22,601 bases of DNA from Bacteroidales bacterium UBA2714 (GCA_002354035.1 DEKU01000052.1:1-22601); one strand, 5' to 3'; counted from the stretch's first letter, positions 1-8,611 are shown. Notes: generated by a model not told the origin, from the sequence alone. Numbers and translations: made by a program.

Positions 1-336
1 CACCGCCCCAACCTCCACCCGACCTCCACCCGACCACGACCCACGGGCCTTCCTTCGCTCTGCCTTCGCTCCACGCCCAATATTTATTTTGCATTTAGTT
101 TCTATTTCTTTTACCTTTATTCTATTGACAGTGGATAAATGATCGGCCAGACATTGTCCATCGAGGGGCAAACAGTAGGAGATGGGGCATAGAGGCCTTG
201 GGCGTGCCGCCCGCGTCCTGCCCCACGGCAGGGATGCGGGGTGGAAGGAAAAAAAGTGATATTTTTCTGCAGTGCGCTGTTAATACAGGCGGGGACACTG
301 CACCTAAGCCGGAAAAGATAATAGAAATTCGATTGT
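1..336. other. Intergenic region, no supported gene
   Basis: No convincing gene was found here. The first 70 bases are C-rich, with an 11-base direct repeat (ACCTCCACCCG at 11-21 and 22-32) and a repeated CCTTCGCTC (52-60 and 63-71). They are followed by a T-rich stretch near 80-130. Frames open from base 1 read low-complexity peptide and stop near 135, so the tail of an upstream gene cannot be excluded but is not supported. No exact TAnnTTTG promoter was found before the first gene. Confidence 0.5.
210..240. repeat. Imperfect GC-rich inverted repeat
   Basis: CCCGCGTCCTGCC (210-222) faces GGCAGGGATGCGGG (227-240) across a 4-base loop. One mismatch and one bulge are needed. An A-rich rather than T-rich stretch follows, so it does not look like a terminator for plus-strand transcription. 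It may be a structured leader upstream of the gene at 337, but nothing more can be said. Confidence 0.35.
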
Positions 337-2064
337 ATGATGAAGAAAATAGTATCCCTGTTATCGGTTGTGGCGTTCGTGTCGATGCTTGCCGCGCAGA
401 CCATGGTCTCCACCCAGCCTACCCAGCGCAATGTGCTTATTGAAGAGTACACGGGCGTGGGCTGCCAGTATTGCCCGCTGGGGCATAAGGCAACCGACTT
501 CACGCTGCGGGCTTTCCCCGGCCACGCCTTTGCCATCAACATCCACACGGGAGTGTTCGCCACCCGCTTTACCACCACGTATGGCAACAACTGGGCTTCG
601 CAGGCCAATATCCAGGGCTACCCCTCCGCCACACTGAACCGCCATGTGTTCGGCAACAGCGGCATACATATCGACCCGGGCCAGTCCTTCGCCTGCGCTT
701 TGAAGATGCGCGATATGGCCAGCCCCGTCAATGTGGCCGCCTCGGTCGATATCGACCCCGAGTCGCGCCTGATGGTGGTGAAAGTGGAGGCCTACTATCC
801 CGGCAACGGACCCGGCGATTTCAACCTCCTCAATGTGGCCCTGTTGCAGAACAACGTGCTGGGCCAGCAGGCGGGAGCCTCTTCCTACTATCCCGAGAAT
901 ATGGTGAACGGGCAGTACCGCCACAACCATATCCTGCGCCATCTGCTCACCGGCCAGTGGGGCGACACCATCCATCACACCGAGGCTGGCTCACTCTTTG
1001 TCAAGGAGTATGCCTACGTCGTCCCCAATACCATCGGCGACCTTGCCATCACCAACTTCGACGACCTCAGTGTGCTGGTGTTCGTGTGCCAGGACCGCAC
1101 GGAGGTGCTGAACGTCTGCGAGGCTGTCCGCACGGGTTCCAAGGCTTATATCGCCTATGGAGCTGCCGGCGGCGAGGAGTGCTCGATGGACTACAACCCC
1201 TATGTGGAGGTGGTCAACCCCACGGGCAAGGCCATCAGCAACCTGCGCCTGGAGGTGGACGGGCAGACTGTGGTGCGCGCCAAAACCATTGCTCCGTATT
1301 GTAAAGACACCGTCGTGGTGAACCATGCCACGATTGCCGATATGCCCGCCAGCCACCAGCTTTATGGGCAGACCACTGCCGTAAAACTGGTCGGCTACAC
1401 CACCGACGGGGCTGCCGTCGACGCCAACGGCACGCCGGTGGAAATCCACTATGCCGATGCTGACATCTACACCGCCGAGGGCCCCCTGACCATGAGTATA
1501 GCCTATGATGCTTACCCGCAGGAGGTGTCCTTCACGCTGGCCGGTATCGAGGACTGCCGTTTCTATTACGAGCGCAGCGGTGCCCAGTCCGATGTGGGCA
1601 ATACCGTCAGCTATACCCTCTCGCCAAGGAGCGCAGGGCTCTACAGGCTCAAACTGTTCGACACCGGAGCCGACGGCCTGGACGGCACAGTAACGGTCAC
1701 CGATGCGTCGGGCAACACTCTCTTCAGCCGCAACGCCCGCGACCTCTACGTTTGGGATAACATCTATTTTAATATCACCACAGACGGAACCGACGGCCCG
1801 CGTGGCACTGTGGTGGGCATTGACGAGGTGGAGCAGCGCGCCGTTGTGGGCGATGTGAGGCTGTGGCCCAATCCCGTGGGCGACGAGCTGCATATCGAAG
1901 TCGCGACCGAGATAGTGCGTGCCGAGATTATGGATGTGACCGGCCGGTTGGAGATGACCGCTGTGGGCGACCGCATCAACGTCTCGTCGCTGCCCGCAGG
2001 GCTGCACATTGTCCGCCTGGTCACCCCTCAGGGTATCGCCACCAAGAAATTCATTAAACAGTAA
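337..2064 (+). CDS. Omp28-related secreted protein with thioredoxin-like CxxC and T9SS type A sorting domain
   Basis: This 575-residue exported protein starts with a signal peptide (hydrophobic residues about 5-20, ending near AAQ). A thioredoxin-fold segment follows, with EEYTGVGCQYCP, so Cys43 and Cys46 form a CxxC. This arrangement is typical of the Omp28 family, which are Bacteroidota surface proteins of unknown role. The central part is beta-rich. The last ~80 residues (LWPNP, then a GRLE-type strand, then ending KKFIKQ) are a T9SS type A sorting domain, implying export across the outer membrane. The start could be ATG 337 or the adjacent ATG 340. It heads a close plus-strand run with 24 bases to the next gene. 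A redox or disulfide function is possible but unproven. Confidence 0.85.
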   Translation: MMKKIVSLLSVVAFVSMLAAQTMVSTQPTQRNVLIEEYTGVGCQYCPLGHKATDFTLRAFPGHAFAINIHTGVFATRFTTTYGNNWASQANIQGYPSATLNRHVFGNSGIHIDPGQSFACALKMRDMASPVNVAASVDIDPESRLMVVKVEAYYPGNGPGDFNLLNVALLQNNVLGQQAGASSYYPENMVNGQYRHNHILRHLLTGQWGDTIHHTEAGSLFVKEYAYVVPNTIGDLAITNFDDLSVLVFVCQDRTEVLNVCEAVRTGSKAYIAYGAAGGEECSMDYNPYVEVVNPTGKAISNLRLEVDGQTVVRAKTIAPYCKDTVVVNHATIADMPASHQLYGQTTAVKLVGYTTDGAAVDANGTPVEIHYADADIYTAEGPLTMSIAYDAYPQEVSFTLAGIEDCRFYYERSGAQSDVGNTVSYTLSPRSAGLYRLKLFDTGADGLDGTVTVTDASGNTLFSRNARDLYVWDNIYFNITTDGTDGPRGTVVGIDEVEQRAVVGDVRLWPNPVGDELHIEVATEIVRAEIMDVTGRLEMTAVGDRINVSSLPAGLHIVRLVTPQGIATKKFIKQ

Positions 2065-2088
2065 CAAATATAACACCTACAAAACACA

Positions 2089-2574
2089 ATGAAATACATT
2101 TTCAGATTGTTCGCCGTCGCAGTCATTTCCCTTTGCTTCATGGGCTTGACTGCATGTAAGAAAGAGAAAACCGAAACTGTAACTCCCGGCACCAACCCGG
2201 GCGAGGAGCTCTATTATGAGACGCTGGTGGGGACAGAGTGGGAAGGCACCTATCAGACCACTACGCAGACGCAGTATGGCGCCTATCCCGCCACGATACA
2301 TTGGACAGTCGACTTCTTGCAGGACGGAAATGGCGAGGTGATGTTCTGGATGGAGAGCTCGGCCTTTGACCCCGACCAGTATTCCTATACGTTCAACTAT
2401 ACCTACGACGGCAAAAATGCCGGTGTGATCACCGATGCCGACGGCCAGTGGCCCTTCACGTGTGACCCCTACAACCGCACCATGCAGGTGACGCTCCAAT
2501 TCCAGACCCAGCATGTGGAGGACGGTCCTCTCTACACTTATGGTGGCCCCACAACGCTGCATCAAGTAAGATAA
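2089..2574 (+). CDS. Small surface lipoprotein, paralog family member 1
   Basis: This 161-residue protein has a lipoprotein signal peptide with lipobox LTAC, so the mature protein starts at Cys23. The rest alternates aromatic and polar residues as in a small beta barrel. Landmarks are GTEWEGTYQ, HWTVDF and NRTMQV, and it ends GGPTTLHQVR. It is a close paralog of the next gene and a more distant one of the lipoprotein at 7101. The three share W-x-G, WT-x-DF, NRT and a C-terminal GG-x-TT-x-HQ signature. I do not recognise a named family. Its position next to C10 peptidases makes a protease inhibitor or partner role a reasonable but untested inference. No catalytic motif is visible. Confidence 0.8.
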   Translation: MKYIFRLFAVAVISLCFMGLTACKKEKTETVTPGTNPGEELYYETLVGTEWEGTYQTTTQTQYGAYPATIHWTVDFLQDGNGEVMFWMESSAFDPDQYSYTFNYTYDGKNAGVITDADGQWPFTCDPYNRTMQVTLQFQTQHVEDGPLYTYGGPTTLHQVR

Positions 2575-2610
2575 TCACTAATCTCTGAATAATAAAACTA
2601 TATCAAATCC

Positions 2611-3117
2611 ATGAAAAGAGTATTGAAGACTTTAGCTCTTGCCGCAGTGGCAATGACAATGTTGTTTACCTCATGTCAAAAAGAGAAGGTGACCCCGACC
2701 GAGGGTGGCACCACACCGCCCGCCATCCCCGTCTACGAGACCATTGAGGGCACCGAATGGGAAGGCGATTTCTATACCACCACCCAGACGCAGTATGGCC
2801 TCTATCCCGTCACAATCCACTGGACGGTAGACTTCCTGTCCAATGGTGAGGGCGAGGTGATGATGTGGCAGGAAAGCCAGGCCTACGACCCAGACAAGTA
2901 CACCTGGAAAATGACCTACACTTATGAGGGCAACAATGCCGGTGTGATTACCGACGGATTCGGCGAATGGCCGGTGGAGGGCGACAACCAATATCCCTTC
3001 ACCCTCGATGCCGTGAACCGCACCCTTGAGGTGATGCTCCAGTTTGAGGTGCAGCATGTGGCCGACGGCCCCATTATCACCTACGGCGGTCTCACCACCC
3101 TCCATCAAATAAGATAA
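2611..3117 (+). CDS. Small surface lipoprotein, paralog family member 2
   Basis: This 168-residue lipoprotein has lipobox LFTSC, so the predicted lipidated residue is Cys22. It aligns nearly end to end with the preceding gene, and blocks such as TQTQYG-x-YP and IHWTVDFL are shared also at DNA level, so the two are a tandem duplication. It has a short insertion (EWPVEGDNQYPF) before the NRT motif and ends GGLTTLHQIR. It lies 36 bases after its paralog and 55 bases before the first C10 peptidase. The function is unknown. The predicted all-beta character and gene context would fit a small inhibitor or accessory lipoprotein. Confidence 0.8.
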   Translation: MKRVLKTLALAAVAMTMLFTSCQKEKVTPTEGGTTPPAIPVYETIEGTEWEGDFYTTTQTQYGLYPVTIHWTVDFLSNGEGEVMMWQESQAYDPDKYTWKMTYTYEGNNAGVITDGFGEWPVEGDNQYPFTLDAVNRTLEVMLQFEVQHVADGPIITYGGLTTLHQIR

Positions 3118-3172
3118 CAACTGGGTCGGAGAAAGAACTTATTCACGAATCAAACCTATTGTAACATTGACT

Positions 3173-5092
3173 ATGAAAAGAGTCGTGATATTGATGACAG
3201 CGGTGCTGGCAACGGCGATGGCGGTTGCCGCACCTGTCGATGCCAAGAAGGCCACCGCAGTGGCCCGCTCGTTCTGGCAGACCACCCTCGAGGCCAAAGG
3301 AGCATCGCAGCTGGTGCAGACCCCGTGGCAATATGAGGGAGTGTATCTGTTTGTCCAGCCCGAAGGGGGATGGATGTTGGTTTCGGCCAACGACTGTGCC
3401 CGCCCGGTGCTGGCCTACTCGGCCACCGGAACGTTCGACAAGGACCGGATGCCCGTAGCCATGCAGAACATAGTGTATGAGTATGGGCAGGAGATAGCCC
3501 ATATCGGCACGGTGAAGAGTGCGCCGGTGAATGCCGAATGGGCCAAGCTGTTGGCAGGCGAGTCGCTGGACAACGGAGCCAAGGAGGATGAGGTGGGGCC
3601 GCTGATGACCACCCAGTGGTTTCAGAAATCGCCCTACAACATGTATTGCCCCAGCTATACGATGACCGGGTGTGTGGCCACCGCCATGGCACAGGTGATG
3701 AAATACTGGAACTATCCCGCCTTCGGCGAGGGGAGCCACTCGTATAGCGACAACTCGGGCTACGGGTTGCAGAGCGCCGACTTCGGCAACACCCGCTACG
3801 ACTGGCCCAATATGCCTGACCGATTAACGTCCAACTCGTCGACTGCCGAAAAAGAGGCGGTGGCCAAGCTGATGTATCACTGTGGCGTGAGCGTGGAGAT
3901 GGGCTACAGCACTATATACAGCGGCACGACCATCAATAAGTGCGAGCCCGCCTTGAAGAGCTATTTCCACTACAACAAGCACGACATCCGCTACCGCGCC
4001 AAAGGCTCGATGAGCAACGATGCATGGACCGACACGCTGATTGCCGAGTTGCGGCTGCTCCGCCCGGTGCTGCATGGAGGCAGCGGTATGGCCGGCGGAC
4101 ACTGCTTCGTGGCCGACGGATTCAATGCCCAGCGGTATATTCACTTCAACTTAGGTGAAGATGGCGACGGCGACGGTTTCTATTTGGTGGGAGCCATCAA
4201 TTACGGTTCTTATACCTTCAACTCGGCCAACGACGCCATTCTGGGTGTGCATCCGGAATACGACATATATCTCAACCATAGCCAGCTGGGTTTCACCCGT
4301 CTGGCTGCCCAGCAGCAAGTGTGGTTCAGCAGCAGCGACACGATAGACAGTCAGTGGACCGCCACTGCCAACGAAGGGTGGATAACCGTAAGCGGCACCG
4401 ATTTCGCACACTTGGGACAGGTGACCATAGGCGTGAGCGAGAACACCACGGGACAGGAACGCACTGGCACGGTGGTGTTTGCCCACGGCGGGAAGTCGGT
4501 AACCCTGACGGTGGTGCAGAACGCCTACGACCCCGCCACCGACTATTGCGAGCTGACGGTGGAGATGGAAAACACCCACAGCGAGCCTTGGGCGGGCGAT
4601 GCACATTTGAGCTTTGAGTCGCTCAGCGGCTTGGTGTACGGCACAGCGCAGCATACCGCCAGCCGCCGCACCAGCACTGCCACAGTCAGTGTGGCCCCGC
4701 ACGATGTGATGGTGCGCTGGCACAAAGGCGGCGCGATGGACCGCTATATAAACTACAAGATCAAGAATCGTCACGGCGAGGTGCTTGCCGATGTGCAGAA
4801 TGCTTACTTCGACGGAGCTGACTTCTTGATTGTGTGGCCGTGCAGCCCGTTGGCGATCGACGCAGCGAAAGAGACGGAATGCAAGCTTTGGCCCAACCCG
4901 ACCACGGGACGTGTGACGGTGGAGGTGGAGGAAGGCAATCCGATGCAGATAACGGTGCTCGATGCCACAGGCCGCGAGCTGATGCGCAGCTCCGAGCGGA
5001 CCCTTGATTTGGGTGGTTTCAGCGCTGGAGTTTACTACATCCGTGTGGTGGGCGAGAACGGCGTTTGGATGAAAAAAGTGTTGAAAAACTAA
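3173..5092 (+). CDS. C10 family cysteine peptidase (streptopain-like) with BACON domain and T9SS sorting domain
   Basis: This 639-residue secreted protease follows the layout signal peptide (1-20), I69-type propeptide (about 22-110, with ARSFWQ and MLVSANDCARPVLAYS), C10 catalytic domain (about 135-370), BACON domain (about 383-450), an unnamed domain shared with the next gene (about 457-557), and a T9SS type A tail (about 563-639). The catalytic nucleophile is Cys167 in MTGCVATA and the catalytic base is His310 in GGHCF. Asn326 is present, but the following NWGWGG-type motif of streptopain is NLGEDGDG, so the usual tryptophans are missing. Start ATG 3173 is preferred over an upstream TTG because MKRVV begins a normal signal peptide. 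Its neighbours are a lipoprotein upstream and a second C10 gene 14 bases downstream. Confidence 0.88.
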   Translation: MKRVVILMTAVLATAMAVAAPVDAKKATAVARSFWQTTLEAKGASQLVQTPWQYEGVYLFVQPEGGWMLVSANDCARPVLAYSATGTFDKDRMPVAMQNIVYEYGQEIAHIGTVKSAPVNAEWAKLLAGESLDNGAKEDEVGPLMTTQWFQKSPYNMYCPSYTMTGCVATAMAQVMKYWNYPAFGEGSHSYSDNSGYGLQSADFGNTRYDWPNMPDRLTSNSSTAEKEAVAKLMYHCGVSVEMGYSTIYSGTTINKCEPALKSYFHYNKHDIRYRAKGSMSNDAWTDTLIAELRLLRPVLHGGSGMAGGHCFVADGFNAQRYIHFNLGEDGDGDGFYLVGAINYGSYTFNSANDAILGVHPEYDIYLNHSQLGFTRLAAQQQVWFSSSDTIDSQWTATANEGWITVSGTDFAHLGQVTIGVSENTTGQERTGTVVFAHGGKSVTLTVVQNAYDPATDYCELTVEMENTHSEPWAGDAHLSFESLSGLVYGTAQHTASRRTSTATVSVAPHDVMVRWHKGGAMDRYINYKIKNRHGEVLADVQNAYFDGADFLIVWPCSPLAIDAAKETECKLWPNPTTGRVTVEVEEGNPMQITVLDATGRELMRSSERTLDLGGFSAGVYYIRVVGENGVWMKKVLKN

Positions 5093-5106
5093 GCTGAAGG
5101 AAAGAA

Positions 5107-7083
5107 ATGAAAAAGATTATCATAATGATTAGCCTCTGTGTTGCAGTATGGGCAGCAGCGGCAAGCCCCGTATCGCCAACCACCGCCAGCCGTGTGGCCA
5201 ACCATTTTTGGCAGTCGGTGCTGCATGGGCAGGGCAAGTTGCACGCTTGTGAGTGGCGTTTTTCTGAGGTGTATCTTTTTGTGGGAGAGGAGAGAGGCTT
5301 CGTGATGGTGTCGGCCGACGATTGCGCCCGCCCCGTGATAGCCTACTCGCTCAATGGAATTATCAACCCCGAAATGTTGCCTGATCAGCTTTCGCAGCGT
5401 ATGGAAGCCTACAACGACTATATAGCTGCGGGAAAGCAACAGCATGTGGAGGCCGTGGCCAGCGATGCCTCGGCATGGGGCAGGCTGATAGATAACGCCG
5501 TGCGCAAGGACGGCGACGATGACGACCGCGTGGACCCCCTGCTGGAGACCCTGTGGAACCAGGATGGCGCCTATGCGCTCTATACCCCCAGACATACACC
5601 CACTGGCTGTGCTGCAACGGCACAGGCGCAGTACATGCGTTTTTGGAAGTTCCCGGCCTTCGGATGGGGACGGGAGACATACAATTGCCAGCCCTATGGC
5701 GCCCAGTCGGCCGACTTTGCCCACACGTTATATGACTGGGACAATATGCCCTCGGAGGTCTTTCTGACCAGTCCGCGCGAGGAGCAAGAGGCGGTGTCGA
5801 CATTGATGTACCATGTGGGTGTGAGCCTGAACATGGGTTATGCCCCTGGCGGAAGCGCTGCCGCGGGTCTGGCTGGCCGTCCAGGGATTGCCAGTATCGA
5901 CAACTCGCTGATGGATTATTTCTATTACAGCAAGAATATGAAGGCGCTGTTTAAGAATGAAGGCTATACAGACCAGCGTTGGGCCGACAGCTTGAAGGCA
6001 GAGCTGCAAGCGGGACGTCCCATCATATATTGTGGTGTGGCACCCGAAGGCGGACACGGCTTTTTGTGTGACGGCTATGAGTACAGAGACGGCCAAATAT
6101 ATTTCCACTTTAACTTCGGCTGGAGTGGTCGTGGCGACGGCTATTTCACGGCCGACGACATCTGCCCCAATGTGAGTCCCACGGGACAGGAGGGAGACGC
6201 CTACCACTTCACCCAAAGCAACCAGGCACTGGTGAGGGCTATACCTGACTTTAAGATGCATGTGAGCGACACGTTGGTCAATTTCACCCGCGAGGGAGGC
6301 GAGGTCTCGGTGCTGTTCAGCAGCATCGACACGGTCGACACCCCGTGGACTGTGACCGCCGACCAGCCGTGGGTGAGCGTGAATACCAACGGTGTGGAAC
6401 ATGCGGGAGCCATCACAATCACCACCCAGGCAAACGATATGGCAACCGAGCGCGAAGCCATAGTCACTTTCTCACAAAATGGTGAGAGCCTGACGGTGAA
6501 AGTGGTGCAGACTTACTATTCGGTCGAAGACTACTGCCCGCTGACAGTGATTATGGAAAGCACCCGCGGCGGTGGCTGGGAAGGCGGAGCCTACCTGAGT
6601 TTTGAGAGCCTGTCGGGCTATGTGTATGGCACGGCAAAACTGGAGACGGGCAGAAGTGAGACTGTCGAGGTGGGTGTGCCTCCTCACGATGTGAACGTGG
6701 TGTTTCACCATGGCGGCGGCACCGACCGTTATATCAACTACCGCGTGAAGAACCAGTATGACGAGGATTTGGTGAATGTGACTTACGCTTTCATGAACGG
6801 CGGGACGCATTTCATTGAATGGCCCTGTGTGCATGTCGGAATAGACGAAGCCGAGAATGGCGGAACGCTGGGGAGAGTGGACGTGTGGCCCAATCCGGCC
6901 AGCAACCGCCTGAACATCGCGTGCGACCAGCTATTGCGTGCGGAAGTGATAGACGCATGTGGGCAAGTGGTTGTTGCCACCATGGAGCGCCAGGTCAATA
7001 TCGAAAGCCTTACGAGAGGAGTGTACTTTGTCCGAGTGGTGACCCCGGAAGGCGTGGCAGTGAAGATAATCATTAAAAACTAA
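5107..7083 (+). CDS. C10 family cysteine peptidase, tandem paralog, with BACON domain and T9SS sorting domain
   Basis: This 658-residue paralog of the preceding gene has the same order: signal peptide, I69-type propeptide (ASRVANHFWQ, MVSADDCARPVIAYS), C10 catalytic domain, BACON domain (about 395-460), the shared unnamed domain (about 475-574) and a T9SS tail beginning VWPNPA. Cys168 in PTGCAATA is the nucleophile and His317 in GGHGF the base. Asn336 is followed by FGWSG, so the first tryptophan of the family motif is Phe while the second is kept. A small Gly/Ala-rich insertion (near GGSAAAGLAG) lies in the catalytic domain. A purine-rich AAGGAAAG sits 2 bases before the ATG. The 14-base gap argues for cotranscription. 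Confidence 0.88.
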   Translation: MKKIIIMISLCVAVWAAAASPVSPTTASRVANHFWQSVLHGQGKLHACEWRFSEVYLFVGEERGFVMVSADDCARPVIAYSLNGIINPEMLPDQLSQRMEAYNDYIAAGKQQHVEAVASDASAWGRLIDNAVRKDGDDDDRVDPLLETLWNQDGAYALYTPRHTPTGCAATAQAQYMRFWKFPAFGWGRETYNCQPYGAQSADFAHTLYDWDNMPSEVFLTSPREEQEAVSTLMYHVGVSLNMGYAPGGSAAAGLAGRPGIASIDNSLMDYFYYSKNMKALFKNEGYTDQRWADSLKAELQAGRPIIYCGVAPEGGHGFLCDGYEYRDGQIYFHFNFGWSGRGDGYFTADDICPNVSPTGQEGDAYHFTQSNQALVRAIPDFKMHVSDTLVNFTREGGEVSVLFSSIDTVDTPWTVTADQPWVSVNTNGVEHAGAITITTQANDMATEREAIVTFSQNGESLTVKVVQTYYSVEDYCPLTVIMESTRGGGWEGGAYLSFESLSGYVYGTAKLETGRSETVEVGVPPHDVNVVFHHGGGTDRYINYRVKNQYDEDLVNVTYAFMNGGTHFIEWPCVHVGIDEAENGGTLGRVDVWPNPASNRLNIACDQLLRAEVIDACGQVVVATMERQVNIESLTRGVYFVRVVTPEGVAVKIIIKN

Positions 7084-7100
7084 TTTAATACTGTACTGAA

Positions 7101-7577
7101 ATGAAAAAGCTGTTATTTGTAATCGTTATGGCTCTGGCGGCGTTCAGCTTCAGCGCCTGCCAGAAAGAGAAGACACAAGCTGTAGGCAGCGAAGACGAGA
7201 TACCTACCACGTATGATATGGTCCACACTTCGTGGAAAGGCGTGTATAGTGGGTATGTGCAGCATCCGCAGGTAGGCCCTGTGCCGTGTGAGCTGACATG
7301 GACGCTCGATTTTGTCGACGAGTCGAATGTAAGTATTTTGCTTGAGATGACCACCGGCGGTCAAGCACAGCAGCCGCAGGAGATGAGCTGCAGCTATAGC
7401 TTTAGTGGTCTTACAGGCGAGTTGATCAGTATGGAGGACGGCGAGGAACAGCGCGATTCCTTTACTGTCGATCCAGTGAACCGCACCTTCACAATTAATC
7501 TGGCCGTGTATACTGGTTTCTCGCAGGAGGAACCCCAGATGGTGGGAGGCCCCACCACATTCCATCAGATTCATTGA
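7101..7577 (+). CDS. Small surface lipoprotein, divergent paralog family member 3
   Basis: This 158-residue lipoprotein has lipobox FSAC with Cys20 as the lipidated residue. It keeps the framework of the lipoproteins at 2089 and 2611: a W-x-G-x-Y block, LTWTLDF, VDPVNRTF and the ending GGPTTFHQIH. The middle of the protein has diverged. It starts 17 bases after the second C10 peptidase, so each side of the peptidase pair carries this family. The function is unknown. A beta-barrel inhibitor or tethered partner for the peptidases is an inference from context only. Confidence 0.78.
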   Translation: MKKLLFVIVMALAAFSFSACQKEKTQAVGSEDEIPTTYDMVHTSWKGVYSGYVQHPQVGPVPCELTWTLDFVDESNVSILLEMTTGGQAQQPQEMSCSYSFSGLTGELISMEDGEEQRDSFTVDPVNRTFTINLAVYTGFSQEEPQMVGGPTTFHQIH

Positions 7578-7643
7578 TGGCAGTGAACCCTTTGTTGAAA
7601 GAATAGAAATTAATCGTTTAAATCAATTAAAATCACTCAAAAA

Positions 7644-8435
7644 ATGAAAAAAGCATTTTTTAGAATCTTTTGCCTTACAGCAATTGTTGGCATGATGTTC
7701 ACTTCGTGCCAGAGAGAAAACACTACTGAGAGCGGCAAGTACACCGTCACGGTGAACAGCGCTGACAACCAAATGGGTAAAGCCTATGGCAGCGGCGAGT
7801 ATGACGCTGGTACGGTGGCACGTATTTGGGGTACACCCGAAGTGGGCTACCAGTTTGACCATTGGAACGATGGAAACACTGAGAACCCCCGTAACATCAC
7901 TGTCAATGAGAATGTGACCTATACTGCTTACTTTTCGGAGATTGGCCACGGTGGTGACACTAACACCCCTGGTGGCGGTGGTGGCGAAACTCCCGGTGAG
8001 TTCAATGCCTCCTTCTCGTTCGATGGCACCAACTACAACGGTATGGCACTTGTAAACTTTGGCCTTCAGCAGGGTGTTCTGATGCTGGCCATCTATACCG
8101 GCGAGGGCGAGACCGATGCTATCTCGGTTGTCAGTATTGACCCCTCCACTGGCACACAGACCGCTGACGGAACCACCTACACGAGCTGCTCCGTTATCTT
8201 CGGTTCCAACGACTATGTCAATGATATGTATCCCCACTATGCCACCGGTGGCCCCGCTACGTGCCAGATTAATGTGACGGCATTGGATATGACCGCCAAC
8301 AGCATTACTCTCAGCGCAACGGGTCAGCTGCTCGACATTGCCACCCATCAGGCAAGCGGTGAGACTATCCTGAAGAGCTATTCCTGCACCATGGATGGCG
8401 CTTGGCAGAATCCTGGCACACCCACTGGTAAGTAA
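7644..8435 (+). CDS. Lipoprotein with divergent InlB B-repeat domain and Gly-rich linker
   Basis: This 263-residue lipoprotein has lipobox MFTSC with Cys22 lipidated. Residues about 30-95 form one divergent InlB-type repeat (VTVNSADNQMGKAYG, then GYQFDHWNDGN, ending TYTAYF). A Gly-rich linker (about 98-116) follows, then a C-terminal beta-rich domain of about 145 residues that I cannot assign to a family. The same repeat type occurs four times in the LRR protein at 11500. It is the last gene of the exported-protein run, 66 bases after the preceding lipoprotein, and is followed by a strong terminator. A role in surface adhesion or binding is plausible by analogy. Confidence 0.78.
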   Translation: MKKAFFRIFCLTAIVGMMFTSCQRENTTESGKYTVTVNSADNQMGKAYGSGEYDAGTVARIWGTPEVGYQFDHWNDGNTENPRNITVNENVTYTAYFSEIGHGGDTNTPGGGGGETPGEFNASFSFDGTNYNGMALVNFGLQQGVLMLAIYTGEGETDAISVVSIDPSTGTQTADGTTYTSCSVIFGSNDYVNDMYPHYATGGPATCQINVTALDMTANSITLSATGQLLDIATHQASGETILKSYSCTMDGAWQNPGTPTGK

Positions 8436-8492
8436 TTCCCCTTCCTCTTTAGAGAGGGGTCAGAAAAAGTAATTCATTCTTTTTTTCATTGG

Positions 8493-8518
8493 GAAAGCCG
8501 TCAGCAATGACGGCTTTC
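8493..8518 (+). terminator. Hairpin terminator after exported-protein gene run
   Basis: GAAAGCCGTC (8493-8502) pairs perfectly with GACGGCTTTC (8509-8518) around a 6-base loop. A T-run lies just before the stem and only a short T-rich stretch follows. It sits 57 bases after the last lipoprotein stop, where the operon would be expected to end. Confidence 0.75.
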
Positions 8519-8557
8519 TATGTTGAATCTACTTCGGATTTTTTCTGCATCAGAATA

Positions 8558-8574
8558 CAATAATCAGATTATTG
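8558..8574. promoter_or_regulatory. 17-bp palindrome, candidate operator of the RelE-type module
   Basis: CAATAATC A GATTATTG is a perfect inverted repeat with 8-base arms and a single central base. It lies 37 bases upstream of the antitoxin start. Type II antitoxin-toxin complexes commonly repress their own promoter through such sites. The operator role here is inferred. No exact TAnnTTTG element was found beside it. Confidence 0.45.
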
Positions 8575-8611
8575 CTGCGTTCTAAAGTTAGAAAACATAA
8601 AACGAATTACT

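Noticed and set aside
198..443. 81-codon plus-strand frame before and overlapping the Omp28-like gene
   Set aside because: It covers the GC-rich inverted repeat and overlaps the signal peptide of a well-supported gene; the peptide has no recognisable features.
117..608. 163-codon minus-strand frame at the left end
   Set aside because: Largely antisense to the Omp28-like gene, with a composition expected of a shadow frame.
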